DNA of 64,000 nt from Deltaproteobacteria bacterium (lineage in GTDB: Bacteria > Myxococcota_A > Polyangia > Polyangiales > Ga0077539): positions 102,045 to 166,044 of the forward strand of contig JAUXYJ010000042.1 in the NCBI GenBank assembly GCA_030694465.1, read 5' to 3'. Position 1 is the first letter of the stretch. Each line of letters begins with the position of its first letter. The position numbers and the translations under genes were made by a program. Below, one piece after another: positions 55,098-64,000 of the stretch. The notes under the pieces were generated by a model. It saw only the letters and a list, made by a program, of their open reading frames with translations. It did no database searches and was not told the origin of the DNA.

Positions 55098-57281
55098 CTA
55101 GAGAATAGTGCGCAGATCCATGCGGGGTGTGCCGCGTGAGAACACCGGTGGGCTGCCCAGCGGCGCGGGCACATCGCGCTCGATGGGGCCCTCGATGCGC
55201 AGGGTGGGGTCCCAGACTGAGAACCACGTCCCCCTGGGAAAGTACACGCGCCGCGAGGTCGCCCCGGCGGTCACCACGGGTGCGACCAAGAGCGAGTCAC
55301 CGAGCATGTACTCGTCGCGAAGGCCATACACGCGCGGGTCGTCTGCGAACTCGAGCGCGAGGGCGCGGACGATGGGCATCCCGGTGCGCTGATGCGCCGT
55401 CCCTGCAGCGTTGATCTCGGGCGCAAGAGCGCGGTGTACGCGTGCAAATCGCGAGAAAAAACGCAGGGTCTCTGCGTCTCGGTCCCAGGTCCAGTTGAGG
55501 TCGCGTTGTAGGCCCTCGTGCGTGCGAAAGATGGGTGTAAACGCCGCGAGCTCGACCCACCGGAGGTAGAGCTCTTTGGTGCTCGGGCCCCCGAAGTATC
55601 CGCCAATGTCGTGCGCGATGTAGCTGATGCCGGCCATGCCGAGCGAGACCATCGCGGGCACGACCGTGGGCAGCCCGTCGTGCTCGGAGAAGCTCGCTTC
55701 TTGGTCGCCAGCCCAGACAATTTGCGCGACTTGGCCTTCGCCGAGCCAGCCCGAGCGCGTGAACATCACCCAGTCGCCGTCGGGGTAGCGCGCTTGCAGG
55801 GCCGTACGCGCTGCGCGATGCCACTCGATGGGATAGCGGTTGTGAAACCGTCGCGCGTCGCGGCCATCGCTGAGCCGCGCGTCGATCGGGAGCCACTCGC
55901 CGTAGTCTTGCATCCACCCGCGCATTCCGAGGGTGATCGCGCGGTCGGCGTAGCTCTGAAACCACTGCGTCGCCCGTGTGGAGGTGAGGTCCACCATCGA
56001 GCTGATCCCATGCGGCAGCGGAAAATCCACGGGTACATCGCGATCAGGCGCCCGCGGGAGGTGCCCATCGCGCGCCGCTTCGGCCCACTGGTCTTCGTCC
56101 TGGAGGACAAAAGGATTGAAGTACCCTAAGAAGCGAATTCCCTGTGTATTGAGCGACGAAATCATCCCCGCGAGGTCTGGATAGTGCGCCGTGTCCGCGG
56201 TCCAGTGGTAGCGAATGTCTACGTTGCCCAGCCCTAGCGTGCGCGGCCCGATCCAGTCTTGCACCCACGCGACGCTCACCGGGACGCCCGCGCCCACTGC
56301 GCGATCAATGGCTCCACGCACCGCTGTGGGACCGCCTTGCAGACCCAGCCAGGTGCCCTCAACAGCCCACGCAGGGGGCACACTTGAGCGGCCCTGCACA
56401 ACGGTCCACTGGCGCATCACGTCGGCCACGGTGGGGCCCGTGTACAAGCGCAGCGTGAGCGCCTCGGGCTGCTCGGGGGCGAGGGTGAACTCGTCGGGGT
56501 TGGCCGCGCAGAGGTCCACCATCGTGCGCGCGTCGGTGTCAATCGACAGGGCAAATCCACGCGGATCTAAGAAGAACGGCACCGGAAAATACGTGGTCTC
56601 GTGGCTCCCTGCGAGCAGGCTGCGCGACGCTGGGTTGCGCCCCAGGCCCTGCTCGCTGACAAAGAGCGAGAAGGCCCGGCCGCGGTGGTCTACGTCGTTA
56701 AACTGCTCGCCAAAACCCAGAAAGTGCGACGCGGGTTCGCACGCAAAGTGGAGCATCGTGGCCTTGTGCTCGGTCGCCCCGGTGACCTCCGCGCGCACGT
56801 GGACTTCGTCCATACTTGGCCTGGTAAATCGCAGGACCGATTGCGCAGGGCCCGTCGCGCTGCGCGTGGTGAGCACGATGGCATCTCGCTCGACCGCGAG
56901 GGTCGCGTTGCGCGCGGGGCGCTCTTCGCGCACAGAGGTTCGGTTAAATCGCCAGCCTCCAAAGAGGTACTCGACGCGCTCGTTGTAGCGCTGCGCGCCG
57001 GCGGGTCCTCCGGGAGAGGACAAGAGTGTTCTGCCGCCAACCACCAGCGAAAATCCACCGTTGCTGAGCGCTCTGACCACCAGGTCGACGATCCGCGCAG
57101 GGGGCAGCGGGGTCGGTGTGGGCTCGGGAGGTGCGTCTTCGGGTGCGTCTGCGCTGGCGTCTTCGGCGAGGGGCACGTCGACAACGTCCATCGTCTGCAC
57201 ATCGAGAGGCGCAGGTGGCGAAGGGCATCCAGCCAGCAAAACAGCAGACAAAAGACCAAGTGTTTTGCGCGTGTGGTTCAT
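55098..57281 (-). CDS. Glycoside hydrolase family 31 lipoprotein, YihQ-like alpha-glycosidase
   Basis: ATG at 57281 gives a signal peptide with lipobox LLAGC. The 727-residue protein has the GH31 barrel: VSVAWVQDWIGPRT, the nucleophile Asp in RGWMQDYGEWLP (about residue 458), acid/base Asp in IVWAGDQ, and SYIAHDIGGYFGG followed by FTPIFRTHEG. The run GWMxDxGExLP and HxxIGGY with RTHEG resembles the YihQ clade, where sulfoquinovosidases occur. The Arg/Trp pair that I recall as binding the sulfonate in YihQ is not at the equivalent place (GLGNVDIRYHW here), so the substrate is more likely an ordinary alpha-glucoside. It would act in the periplasm or at the cell surface. Confidence 0.85.
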   Translation of the reverse strand: MNHTRKTLGLLSAVLLAGCPSPPAPLDVQTMDVVDVPLAEDASADAPEDAPPEPTPTPLPPARIVDLVVRALSNGGFSLVVGGRTLLSSPGGPAGAQRYNERVEYLFGGWRFNRTSVREERPARNATLAVERDAIVLTTRSATGPAQSVLRFTRPSMDEVHVRAEVTGATEHKATMLHFACEPASHFLGFGEQFNDVDHRGRAFSLFVSEQGLGRNPASRSLLAGSHETTYFPVPFFLDPRGFALSIDTDARTMVDLCAANPDEFTLAPEQPEALTLRLYTGPTVADVMRQWTVVQGRSSVPPAWAVEGTWLGLQGGPTAVRGAIDRAVGAGVPVSVAWVQDWIGPRTLGLGNVDIRYHWTADTAHYPDLAGMISSLNTQGIRFLGYFNPFVLQDEDQWAEAARDGHLPRAPDRDVPVDFPLPHGISSMVDLTSTRATQWFQSYADRAITLGMRGWMQDYGEWLPIDARLSDGRDARRFHNRYPIEWHRAARTALQARYPDGDWVMFTRSGWLGEGQVAQIVWAGDQEASFSEHDGLPTVVPAMVSLGMAGISYIAHDIGGYFGGPSTKELYLRWVELAAFTPIFRTHEGLQRDLNWTWDRDAETLRFFSRFARVHRALAPEINAAGTAHQRTGMPIVRALALEFADDPRVYGLRDEYMLGDSLLVAPVVTAGATSRRVYFPRGTWFSVWDPTLRIEGPIERDVPAPLGSPPVFSRGTPRMDLRTIL

Positions 57282-57343
57282 CGGTACACAAGAGAGTCCC
57301 ACAGTTTGAGCGCGCTCGCGGGTATGCTGTGCGCGAGATTTTG

Positions 57344-57805
57344 ATGAGCCAACCCGAAGACAAACCCCCGATCCAGAGCAGCGTCGTGCGGATGCGTGTG
57401 CACTACGCTGAGGTCGATCGGATGGGATTTTTGCACCACAGCAACCATTTGCGATACTTCGAGCGCGGGCGCGAAGAGTTCTGCCGCCGCCGGGCCGCGG
57501 GCTATCGCGAGCTCGAAGACGCGGGCGTCTTGGTCGTGGTGGTCGACGTGCAGCTCTCGTACAAGACGCCGCTGCGGTACGAAGACATCGCGGATTTGCA
57601 CGTGCACTTGGCCGAGGTCCGTCACGCGACGCTCACGTTTGCCTACGAGCTTCGCCGCGTGAGCGACAACGCCCTTGCCGCGACGGGCCGCACGCGCCAT
57701 GCCTTCGTCTCACGTGAGGGCCGCGTATTGCGTCCTCCGACCCACGTGACCGCGCTCTTGACCGCGGACGAGAGCGTGCAACGACTCGGCGAGCTCGATC
57801 TATAA
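57344..57805 (+). CDS. Acyl-CoA thioesterase of the 4HBT (hotdog) family
   Basis: The 153-residue product shows RVHYAEVDRMGFLHHSNHLRYFERGREEF, the standard 4-hydroxybenzoyl-CoA thioesterase/YbgC signature, with Asp as the likely catalytic residue (EVDRMG). The rest of the hotdog fold is present (YKTPLRYEDIADLHV; TGRTRHAFV). ATG at 57344 is preferred over upstream starts lying in the divergent gene. The ABC exporter gene follows 17 bases later, suggesting a shared transcript. Confidence 0.85.
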   Translation: MSQPEDKPPIQSSVVRMRVHYAEVDRMGFLHHSNHLRYFERGREEFCRRRAAGYRELEDAGVLVVVVDVQLSYKTPLRYEDIADLHVHLAEVRHATLTFAYELRRVSDNALAATGRTRHAFVSREGRVLRPPTHVTALLTADESVQRLGELDL

Positions 57806-57822
57806 TTTACCCTGAAAAACCA

Positions 57823-59682
57823 TTGATAGAATCACCGAATCTCTCGCGCTCTCCAGAGAAATCTCGTGACGCAAACGGGCTGTCCGCGCGCTTTGCGGAT
57901 TACCTTGGCGTGCTGCAGTACACGCGCCGCGGGCTGTCGCTCGTGTGGCAGACGAGCGGTCGATTGGCCGTGGCGATGGCCGTGGCGACGGTGGTCGCGG
58001 GCGTGCTTCCGGGGGCGATCGCCTGGGTGGGGCGGCATGTGATCGATGCGGTCTTGCGGGCTGCATCCGGCGACGTCGCCGCCCGCGCGAGCGCAGAGCG
58101 CTGGGTGCTCGTCGAGCTGATGCTTGTGCTCGCGATGGGGGTCACTTCGCGGGCGATCGCGCTCTTTCGCACGCTCTTGCGCCAGCTCTTGGGGCAACGC
58201 ACCAACGTGGTGATCCTCGAGAAAGCGCTGCAGCTCTCGTTGACGCAGTTCGAAGACGCAGGGCTCTACGACAAGCTCACCCGCGCGCGCCGTGAGGCCT
58301 CGCAGCGGCCGCTCTCGCTCGCGACGCAGAGCTTTGAACTCGCGCAACAAGGGCTCACGTTGCTGGGCCTCGTGGCGATCTTGCTGACCTGGTCCGTGTG
58401 GATTCTGCCTGTGATTTTGCTGGCTTCTCTGCCTCTCTTTATCGCCGAACTCTCGTTCTCGACCGAGCAGTGGAAGCTCTCGCGGTTTCGTACGCCAGAG
58501 TCTCGCGAGCAGATGTATCTCGAGACCTTGATGGCCCGCGAGGACCACGCCAAAGAGATGAAGCTCTTGGACCTTGGGCCCACGATGTTGGCTCGGTACC
58601 AGGCTATTTTTGACAAGATGTTTCCGTCTGAGCGCGCGCTGTCGCTTCGCCGCGCGCTGTGGGGCATGGGGCTCTCGCTCGTCGGGACCGCTGCGTTTTA
58701 TGGGACGTATCTGGTGTTGGTCCGGGCCACGATGCGCGCCACCATGACCATCGGCGCGATGAGCATGTACGCCCTCGCGTTTAAGCACGCACAGACGGCG
58801 CTGAGCGCGGGGCTCGCGAGCGTGGGGGCGATGGTCGAGAACAATTTGTACCTCTCGAACCTGTACGAGTTCTTAGACACCCCCACCGAGCGCGAGCACG
58901 GCGGAGACCGCGAAGGGCCCTCGCCGCGAGACGGTGTTCGCTTCGAAGACGTGAGCTTTTGCTATCCCGACGCAAAGTCTCCCGCGCTCGAACACGTCAC
59001 GCTTCACATCGCACACGGCGCACGTCTCGCGATCGTGGGCGAAAATGGCTCGGGAAAGACCACGCTGATCAAGCTCTTGTGCGGTCTCTACCAGCCCACC
59101 GAGGGGAGAATCTTGCTCGACGGTCTTGACCTCCGCGCGTGGGAGCCCGCGGCGCTGCGACGCAAAGTCGCCATGATTTTTCAGGACTTTGTGCGCTATC
59201 AGCTCACCGTCGGAGAGAACATTGGCGCGGGCGACGCGACCGCCTACACCGACCGCGAGCGATGGGACCAAGCCGCGCAGAGGGCCATGGCCAAGCCCGT
59301 GATCGACGGTCTGCCCGAGGGCTACGACACACGCCTGGGCAAGTGGTTCAAGGGCGGCCGCGAGCTCTCGCTGGGCCAGTGGCAGAAGGTCGCCCTCGCG
59401 CGGGCGTTCTTTCGGCGCGACGCGGATGTGCTGGTGCTCGACGAGCCCACAGCGTCCATGGATGCCGAGGCCGAGGTGCAGATCTTTGAGAGATTTCGTG
59501 AGCAAACGCAGGACAAAATCGCGATCGTGATCTCTCATCGGTTCTCGACGGTGCGCATGGCTGACGAGATCGTCGTGCTCGATCATGGGCGCGTCCTTGA
59601 GCGTGGGACGCACGAAGAGCTCGTGGCGCTCGGTGGGCGCTACGCGACGCTCTTTGCGCTGCAAGCGCAGGGCTATCGCTAA
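57823..59682 (+). CDS. ABC transporter, fused permease and ATP-binding protein (half exporter)
   Basis: The start is TTG at 57823. The N-terminal 340 residues form an exporter-type membrane domain with about six helices. The ATPase domain has Walker [16 protein letters not shown]-loop [12 protein letters not shown], signature LSLGQWQKV, Walker [13 protein letters not shown] and switch His (ISHRFSTV). The signature LSLGQ differs from the common LSGGQ, which is seen in some peptide/bacteriocin-type exporters. The substrate is unknown; the preceding thioesterase might suggest a lipid or acyl compound. Confidence 0.88.
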   Translation: MIESPNLSRSPEKSRDANGLSARFADYLGVLQYTRRGLSLVWQTSGRLAVAMAVATVVAGVLPGAIAWVGRHVIDAVLRAASGDVAARASAERWVLVELMLVLAMGVTSRAIALFRTLLRQLLGQRTNVVILEKALQLSLTQFEDAGLYDKLTRARREASQRPLSLATQSFELAQQGLTLLGLVAILLTWSVWILPVILLASLPLFIAELSFSTEQWKLSRFRTPESREQMYLETLMAREDHAKEMKLLDLGPTMLARYQAIFDKMFPSERALSLRRALWGMGLSLVGTAAFYGTYLVLVRATMRATMTIGAMSMYALAFKHAQTALSAGLASVGAMVENNLYLSNLYEFLDTPTEREHGGDREGPSPRDGVRFEDVSFCYPDAKSPALEHVTLHIAHGARLAIVGENGSGKTTLIKLLCGLYQPTEGRILLDGLDLRAWEPAALRRKVAMIFQDFVRYQLTVGENIGAGDATAYTDRERWDQAAQRAMAKPVIDGLPEGYDTRLGKWFKGGRELSLGQWQKVALARAFFRRDADVLVLDEPTASMDAEAEVQIFERFREQTQDKIAIVISHRFSTVRMADEIVVLDHGRVLERGTHEELVALGGRYATLFALQAQGYR

Positions 59683-59689
59683 CGCGCGC

Positions 59690-60127
59690 TTAGAAGAACT
59701 TGGGACCGATCGCAAACAGCGCCACGTTGATCAGCGCAAATCCTAGCGAGAGCGCCGCCCAGCGTGCCTTCGAGAGCTGAATGCCCTCCGACCAATTGCC
59801 CCACTCGTCGCGGGTCGACATCCACGGCACAGGGCTGAACACACGCGGGACGCACACTGCGAGGCCCGCGCATGCAACCAGCGAGACCAGAAAGACCGCA
59901 GGGCGGGACATGAACGAGCGGCTCGCCGGGCGACCGGCGTCAATCCTTGTGAACCGCCACACATTGAGCGCGATCACGACCATCGCCACGACGCCCCCAC
60001 CGAGCACACTCACCAGGGCCTCTTTTGTTGACGGCGCGCCACTGCTCCACGTGTTGGGCTGCGGTTTTGCAGGGCGCTTGCTTGATTGAGTCTCGGGCTC
60101 GTCTTTCGGACTGGGCTTGGTTGTCAT
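59690..60127 (-). CDS. Membrane protein of unknown function
   Basis: ATG at 60127 gives 145 residues: a hydrophilic Lys/Pro/Ser-rich N-terminus, then hydrophobic helices at about 40-60, 75-95 and 122-142. The pattern is common for small inner-membrane proteins, and a short tail ends FAIGPKFF. It is convergent with the ABC exporter (7-base gap). No family recognised. Confidence 0.55.
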   Translation of the reverse strand: MTTKPSPKDEPETQSSKRPAKPQPNTWSSGAPSTKEALVSVLGGGVVAMVVIALNVWRFTRIDAGRPASRSFMSRPAVFLVSLVACAGLAVCVPRVFSPVPWMSTRDEWGNWSEGIQLSKARWAALSLGFALINVALFAIGPKFF

Positions 60128-60203
60128 GGGTGGAGTCTGCAAATGCTATCGAAGTGCTCTCTGAGATGTCCACGAGCGCCGCGAGACTTTGCGCGCACGA
60201 CCC

Positions 60204-60908
60204 CTAACGCGCCCCGGCGACGCAGGCGAGGGTCGCCAAGACCATCGTGCCGAGCTCGATGCGGTGCAGGCTGTGCTCGGTCATGAGCTTGCGTACGCGG
60301 TGGCCCAAGAGATTTCCGGCGATGAGCGCCACGGTCATCACCGCAGAGGCGCCGAGCAATCGCGTGGTAAAACTCCCGCCGATCGTGTAGCCGATCAGCC
60401 GCCCGCTGTTGAGCGCGAGGGCCGTCGCCGCGGTGCTCCCTACGAGGGCCTCGCCGCTCAGGCCCGCTGACACAAGCACGGGAGTGAGCAGCACACCCGC
60501 GCCGCCAGAGGTCGCACCGAAGGCTCCGATCACCGCGCCCGCGGGCATCCACGCAGCACGCGGGATGTGCACCTTGAGCAGCTTGCGACCGAGCGCAAAC
60601 GCCGTCGCGACCAGCAAAAGTACCCGCAGAATCACCGTAGGGACCGAGAGCATCATCGTGCCCATGAGCAAGCTCGCCGGCAGCATGGTCACGGCCAAGC
60701 GCTTCACAATGGGCAGGGCGACCGCGTGCCGAAAGAGCCACGCCCGGTGGACGTTCGCCAGCGCGAGCCCCGGCGCGGTGAGCACGAGCGCGTCGCGAGG
60801 ACCCACGACGAGAGACAAGAGCAAGAGCGCCATGAGCCCGCCGCCCTGTCCAGCGAGCGTCGAGATCACGCCGGCCATGAGCCCCGAGAGCAGCAAGATC
60901 GTTGTCAT
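60204..60908 (-). CDS. TauE/SafE-family sulfite/organosulfonate exporter
   Basis: The 234-residue product has about eight hydrophobic helices and the repeated TauE/SafE signatures SGLMAGVISTLAGQGGGLMAL and GAVIGAFGATSGGAGVLLTPVL. Family members move sulfite, sulfoacetate or related anions out of the cell. It is divergent from a LysR regulator, which probably controls it. The GH31 gene nearby belongs to a clade including sulfoquinovosidases, but a functional link is speculative. Confidence 0.85.
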   Translation of the reverse strand: MTTILLLSGLMAGVISTLAGQGGGLMALLLLSLVVGPRDALVLTAPGLALANVHRAWLFRHAVALPIVKRLAVTMLPASLLMGTMMLSVPTVILRVLLLVATAFALGRKLLKVHIPRAAWMPAGAVIGAFGATSGGAGVLLTPVLVSAGLSGEALVGSTAATALALNSGRLIGYTIGGSFTTRLLGASAVMTVALIAGNLLGHRVRKLMTEHSLHRIELGTMVLATLACVAGAR

Positions 60909-60935
60909 GCGGTGAGTGATGGGGTCTCGAGAGCC

Positions 60936-60974
60936 ATAAGACCAATTGATAAGATTGTAGGTTTCGATAAGATT
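60936..60974. promoter_or_regulatory. ATAAGA repeats between divergent TauE/SafE and LysR genes
   Basis: ATAAGA occurs at 60936-60941, 60949-60954 and 60967-60972; the last two belong to a 9-bp direct repeat GATAAGATT (60948-60956 and 60966-60974, 18-bp period). They lie in the only space between the exporter and LysR starts, so are likely regulator binding sites; the last one lies just before the LysR start. Confidence 0.4.
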
Positions 60975-60979
60975 TGCTG

Positions 60980-61840
60980 ATGGTCGAGCTGCTCAAGTAT
61001 TTTTTGCTCGTGTGCGAAGAGCGCACGATCACCGGGGCGTCGAAGCGGGCGTTTGTGACGCAGCCTGCGCTCTCGGGGGCGATCTCACGACTCGAAGAAG
61101 ACCTGGGCACTCCGCTGTTTTTACGCACGCGCGGTGGGGTCACGCTGACGGCCGCGGGCGAGGCGCTCGTGCCACGCGCGAAGGCCGTGATGGCGGCGAT
61201 CGAGGACGCACGACGCGCGGTGATCGAGGTGCGAGACATCCGCGCGGGGAGGGTGCGCGTCGGTGGGGGCGCGACGGCGTGTGCGTACTATCTTCCGCCG
61301 GTGCTGGCGAAGTACCGCGCAGAGTATCCGTCAGTGAAATTGCTGGTACGCGAAGGCACGAGCGAGAGCACCATCGAGGCCGTCGAAGCGGGAGAGCTAG
61401 ACCTCGGGATCGTGAGCGCGCCGCGCGGAGAGTACTGGCGTGACGACGCGTTGATCTTGGTGGCCGCGCCTGAGGTGCAGGTGAAGGGGGCACCGTTTGT
61501 GACGTTTCCGCCGGGGGCGACGGTGCGTGAGGCGCTTGATCGACACTTTGGCGAGGTCGAGATTGTCATGGAGCTCTCAGGGATCGCGTCGGTGATCGAG
61601 CACGCCGCGCAGGGCATTGGCATCGCGTTGGTCTCGCGTGTCAGCGTCGAAGATGCGCTCGCCGATGGCACCCTGCTTGAGATCAAAGATCCGCGCACGC
61701 CGTTGGTGCGCCCGCTCAAGATCGTGCACCGGGGTCTTGACCGCTTGTCCCCCGCAGCGGCTGCGCTCCACAAGCTGCTCTTGGCCTCGCGCACGGTCAA
61801 GCGCAAGAAGCACGGACGCCCTGCAAAAACACTGGCCTAA
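60980..61840 (+). CDS. LysR-family transcriptional regulator
   Basis: ATG at 60980 starts a typical N-terminal helix-turn-helix (LLKYFLLVCEERTITGASKRAFVTQPALSGAISRLEEDLGTPLFLR) followed by a periplasmic-binding-type effector domain (residues about 90-275; LDLGIVSAP; GIASVIEHAAQGIGIALVS). TTG at 60974 is an alternative start. It is divergently transcribed from the TauE/SafE exporter, a standard arrangement for a LysR regulator and its target. Confidence 0.9.
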   Translation: MVELLKYFLLVCEERTITGASKRAFVTQPALSGAISRLEEDLGTPLFLRTRGGVTLTAAGEALVPRAKAVMAAIEDARRAVIEVRDIRAGRVRVGGGATACAYYLPPVLAKYRAEYPSVKLLVREGTSESTIEAVEAGELDLGIVSAPRGEYWRDDALILVAAPEVQVKGAPFVTFPPGATVREALDRHFGEVEIVMELSGIASVIEHAAQGIGIALVSRVSVEDALADGTLLEIKDPRTPLVRPLKIVHRGLDRLSPAAAALHKLLLASRTVKRKKHGRPAKTLA

Positions 61841-62712
61841 CGACGTTCGAGCGTGAGGTCTGTCTGCGCCACGCTGAGCTCATCGACGAACGAGCCTGTG
61901 CGCAACCACAGCCCCGCGTAGGGTCCCGGAGGCGCGACGTACTCGCGTCGCATGGCATCGGTCGTGCGTACCGCGAGCTCGCTCACGGCGACCATGCGCA
62001 CACTCCACGCGGTGCCCTCGAGGGTCGCCTGGATGCGCTCGCATTGGCCCACGAGATCTCCGAGGACCTCGTAGCAAATCCCTGGCGAAGTGCAGCCGTT
62101 GCGATGTTGTACCCGTAGCGTGGTGAGCACCGTGTCGGTGGGGCACTGCGCGCGAAACCCCGAGCCACCGCGGCCACCGTACGCAGGGAGATCATTCGAG
62201 GCACCCACCCGAACGTTGAACACAAACGGCGTCACGGTGGTGTCGACCACGATGGACAGCGGCGCAGTGACCGCCCCGAGCTGATCGATCACGCCGCCTT
62301 TGCGCCCGTAGAATCCCACAAGGACCTCGTTGCGGCCCGCGACGCTCTGCGGGTTGTTTCCGGTCGCAGCGCCCTTGGAGAAAGAGCCAAACCGCGGGGG
62401 CATGCTCACCGTGATCGCACGCGGGCAACCCTCGTCGATCACCCCGTTGCATGTGTCATCGAGGTCGTTGCAGACCTCCACCGCGGCGCAGCGATCGATC
62501 GGGATCACCGGCACATCCGGGAGGTCTGGGTCGGGCCCGAGGGGCACATCGATCGGGGGCTGCGCGTCCATCATCGGGCTCGCTTCGACCACGTCACGCA
62601 CATCGCTCGCGGCATCGCGGCGGCGGTTACTGACGTCTTCGCCCTCGGCACAGCCGCAGAGCAGAGACGTGCACACTAGGCGAGCGAACAGTGCGACCGA
62701 AGTTCGAAGCAT
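61837..62712 (-). CDS. Lipoprotein with MopE-type metal-binding motif and possible jacalin-like domain
   Basis: ATG at 62712 gives a signal peptide with lipobox LLCGC. After an Asp/Pro-rich linker the motif CNDLDDTCNGVIDEGC matches the putative metal-binding MopE motif found widely in myxobacterial surface proteins. The remaining 180 residues include FYGRKGGVIDQLG, similar to the GRxGxxIDxLG element of jacalin-type lectins. Cys pairs suggest an exported protein. Its stop overlaps the stop of the convergent LysR gene by 4 bases. Confidence 0.7.
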   Translation of the reverse strand: MLRTSVALFARLVCTSLLCGCAEGEDVSNRRRDAASDVRDVVEASPMMDAQPPIDVPLGPDPDLPDVPVIPIDRCAAVEVCNDLDDTCNGVIDEGCPRAITVSMPPRFGSFSKGAATGNNPQSVAGRNEVLVGFYGRKGGVIDQLGAVTAPLSIVVDTTVTPFVFNVRVGASNDLPAYGGRGGSGFRAQCPTDTVLTTLRVQHRNGCTSPGICYEVLGDLVGQCERIQATLEGTAWSVRMVAVSELAVRTTDAMRREYVAPPGPYAGLWLRTGSFVDELSVAQTDLTLERR

Positions 62713-62764
62713 GTGGACAAACACGGTACCGCGAACCGTTGCACCTGCGTAGAGTCCTCGCGCG

Positions 62765-63760
62765 ATGACACACCGAGACGACGCGCCGCACGCTCTGTCC
62801 ACACACCTGGATGCGCAAGGCCACGCGCACATGGTCGATGTGACGCACAAGACCATCACGCACCGGAGCGCGACCGCGACCGCGCGAGTCACCATGCAGC
62901 CCAGCACCGTGGCCGCGCTGAGAGAGCACAAGACGCCCAAGGGAGACGTGCTCGCGACCGCACGAATCGCTGGGATTCAGGCCGCCAAACGCGTCCCTGA
63001 GCTCATCCCTTTGTGCCACTCAGTGGCGCTCACGAAGGTCACCGTCGCGCTTGAGATCGAAGATCTCGGGGTGGCGATCACCGCGGTGGTGCAGTGCGCG
63101 GATCGTACCGGCGTCGAGATGGAGGCGCTCACGGCCGCAAGTGTCACCGCGCTCACGCTCTACGACATGCTCAAGGGGATCGACCGCGCGATGCGCATCG
63201 AGTCCGTGCAGCTCGAAGAGAAGCTCGGTGGGCGCAGCGGACACTGGCAGCGGCACGCGGCGCACACCCATGAGCCCGAGGCCGCGAGTGAATCGGTGCT
63301 GACAAATCTCAGCGATTTCGCGATCACCCACGAGGCGATCTCGCTCGATGAGCTGCGCCGCAAGGTGGCGCACGACGGGGCCGGCGCGGTGTGTCTCTTT
63401 GTGGGGACCGTGCGCAACCAGAGCGAGGGGCGCGCAGTGACCCTGCTCGAGTACGAGGTGTACGAGACGATGGCCGCGCGCGAGATGCATCGGGTGGCGG
63501 GTGAGATCGCGCGAGAGATCCCTGGGGTGCGCTTGGCCGCGACGCACCGGGTGGGCGCGCTGCGCGTGGGTGACGATGCGATCGTGTGTGCTGCCAGCGC
63601 TCCGCACCGCGGAGAGGCGTTTGTGGCGGGCAAGCGGCTCATTGACGCGATCAAAGCGCAGGTCCCCGTGTGGAAGCGCGAGCACGGCCCCGACGGCCCG
63701 TACTGGGTCCACTGGGAGGACGCCCGGTGCACACCGGGCGAAGCGCACGAGCATGGGTAG
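62765..63760 (+). CDS. moaC-moaE: Bifunctional MoaC-MoaE: cyclic pyranopterin monophosphate synthase fused to molybdopterin synthase large subunit
   Basis: Residues about 20-165 are MoaC, with [12 protein letters not shown], the [12 protein letters not shown] active-site Glu residues and [11 protein letters not shown] (Asp and Lys). Residues about 178-325 are MoaE, with [26 protein letters not shown], and the Lys-rich active site [18 protein letters not shown]. MoaC makes cPMP and MoaE, with MoaD, converts it to molybdopterin. The two are usually separate genes; here they are one chain. A further gene begins 8 bases before its stop. Confidence 0.92.
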   Translation: MTHRDDAPHALSTHLDAQGHAHMVDVTHKTITHRSATATARVTMQPSTVAALREHKTPKGDVLATARIAGIQAAKRVPELIPLCHSVALTKVTVALEIEDLGVAITAVVQCADRTGVEMEALTAASVTALTLYDMLKGIDRAMRIESVQLEEKLGGRSGHWQRHAAHTHEPEAASESVLTNLSDFAITHEAISLDELRRKVAHDGAGAVCLFVGTVRNQSEGRAVTLLEYEVYETMAAREMHRVAGEIAREIPGVRLAATHRVGALRVGDDAIVCAASAPHRGEAFVAGKRLIDAIKAQVPVWKREHGPDGPYWVHWEDARCTPGEAHEHG

Positions 63761-64000
63761 CGCGGGCGAGGGTGGCAACGAGCTCAACGCGCACCATAGA
63801 GCCCCACCCGGCGACGTCGCCGGAAGTGAGCCACGAGCCAAAGGACACCGGGATGCAAGCAACGGGATCGCAGCTTCGATCCCGATTGTCGTGATGCCCA
63901 GATACAACGCACAGACAGGTTCCTTGCCTGCTCTCGCGCAGGCGTTTGGCAACGAGATCGTCGTGGGGCTGAGTGACGTCGTGCGTTCTACGCATCCCAA
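63753..64000 (+). CDS. Partial unidentified gene running off the window
   Basis: ATG at 63753 overlaps the moaC-moaE stop by 8 bases and the frame stays open to the end of the window (82 codons). The first 40 residues are hydrophilic, then [16 protein letters not shown] and [18 protein letters not shown] look like a folded domain. The tight overlap suggests a co-translated gene, perhaps also for molybdenum cofactor, but no family is recognised. On the opposite strand the same bases also form an open frame, which I regard as a shadow. Confidence 0.45.
   Translation, partial: MGSAGEGGNELNAHHRAPPGDVAGSEPRAKGHRDASNGIAASIPIVVMPRYNAQTGSLPALAQAFGNEIVVGLSDVVRSTHP

Noticed and set aside
63020..64000. 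Minus-strand open frame across the MoaC-MoaE gene to the window end
   Set aside because: It lies opposite a certain gene and has no recognisable domain; the plus-strand frame from 63753 is favoured.

Overview
The window looks like a chromosomal segment of a high-GC, predatory- or social-type deltaproteobacterium, most likely Myxococcota (Polyangia). The grounds are the dense GC-rich coding, Ser/Thr kinases with PEGA or receiver domains, many secreted cysteine-rich lipoproteins with Stig1-like and DCDD-type repeats, LysM proteins and a large hybrid histidine kinase. No rRNA, tRNA, CRISPR array or insertion sequence was recognised. The assignment is an inference from gene families; no database search was possible.

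Layout. 1-3852: an envelope/signalling operon on the + strand (OmpA-domain lipoprotein, CpoB-like TPR lipoprotein, PEGA kinase, LysM protein) with GTGA overlaps. 3863-4321 (-): a rhodanese lipoprotein whose frame is interrupted by one TGA in an otherwise intact domain, followed by a bacterial SECIS-like hairpin. It is a strong candidate selenoprotein. 4462-9873 (-): a visibly more AT-rich island with a single-strand cassette: three proteins sharing an undescribed ~110-residue domain (one fused to a LamG-like domain), a DcrB/Eag-like protein, a large TPR-transmembrane-M23 peptidase protein and a small Cys-rich lipoprotein. 10050-13358: a truncated HerA-type ATPase remnant, a hypothetical gene, a 42-bp tandem repeat array and a gene with no convincing start. 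13368-20625: lipoproteins, small membrane proteins, a VWA lipoprotein and a LysM-M15 protein. 20641-25390 (-): TPR/outer-membrane protein, MlaD and MlaF, and a zinc-ribbon low-complexity protein.

25851-34690 (+) carries part of respiratory complex I (nuoE, nuoF, then nuoJKLMN); G, H, I and A-D must lie elsewhere, and NuoL has an unusual C-terminal Ig/PKD-like tail. 34819-36941 holds a tandem pair of Cys-rich lipoproteins. 37156-40610 is a likely redox unit: ferredoxin-type flavin reductase, MerR regulator and di-iron ferritin-like oxygenase, behind an operator-bearing promoter. 40632-49175 (-) contains zwf-opcA-pgl (oxidative pentose phosphate pathway) followed by a hybrid histidine kinase with HPt domain translationally coupled to a Ser/Thr kinase-receiver fusion, then thpR.

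49404-53992 (+) holds two tandem Stig1-repeat lipoproteins with nearly identical C-terminal halves. 54057-64000 has a dihydrouridine synthase, a YihQ-like GH31 lipoprotein, a thioesterase, an ABC exporter, a TauE/SafE exporter divergent from a LysR regulator, a MopE-motif lipoprotein, a MoaC-MoaE fusion and the start of an unidentified gene. Many genes overlap by 4 bases (ATGA or GTGA), and several gene ends carry short hairpins, three of them sharing the 10-mer GCAAATTCGC.
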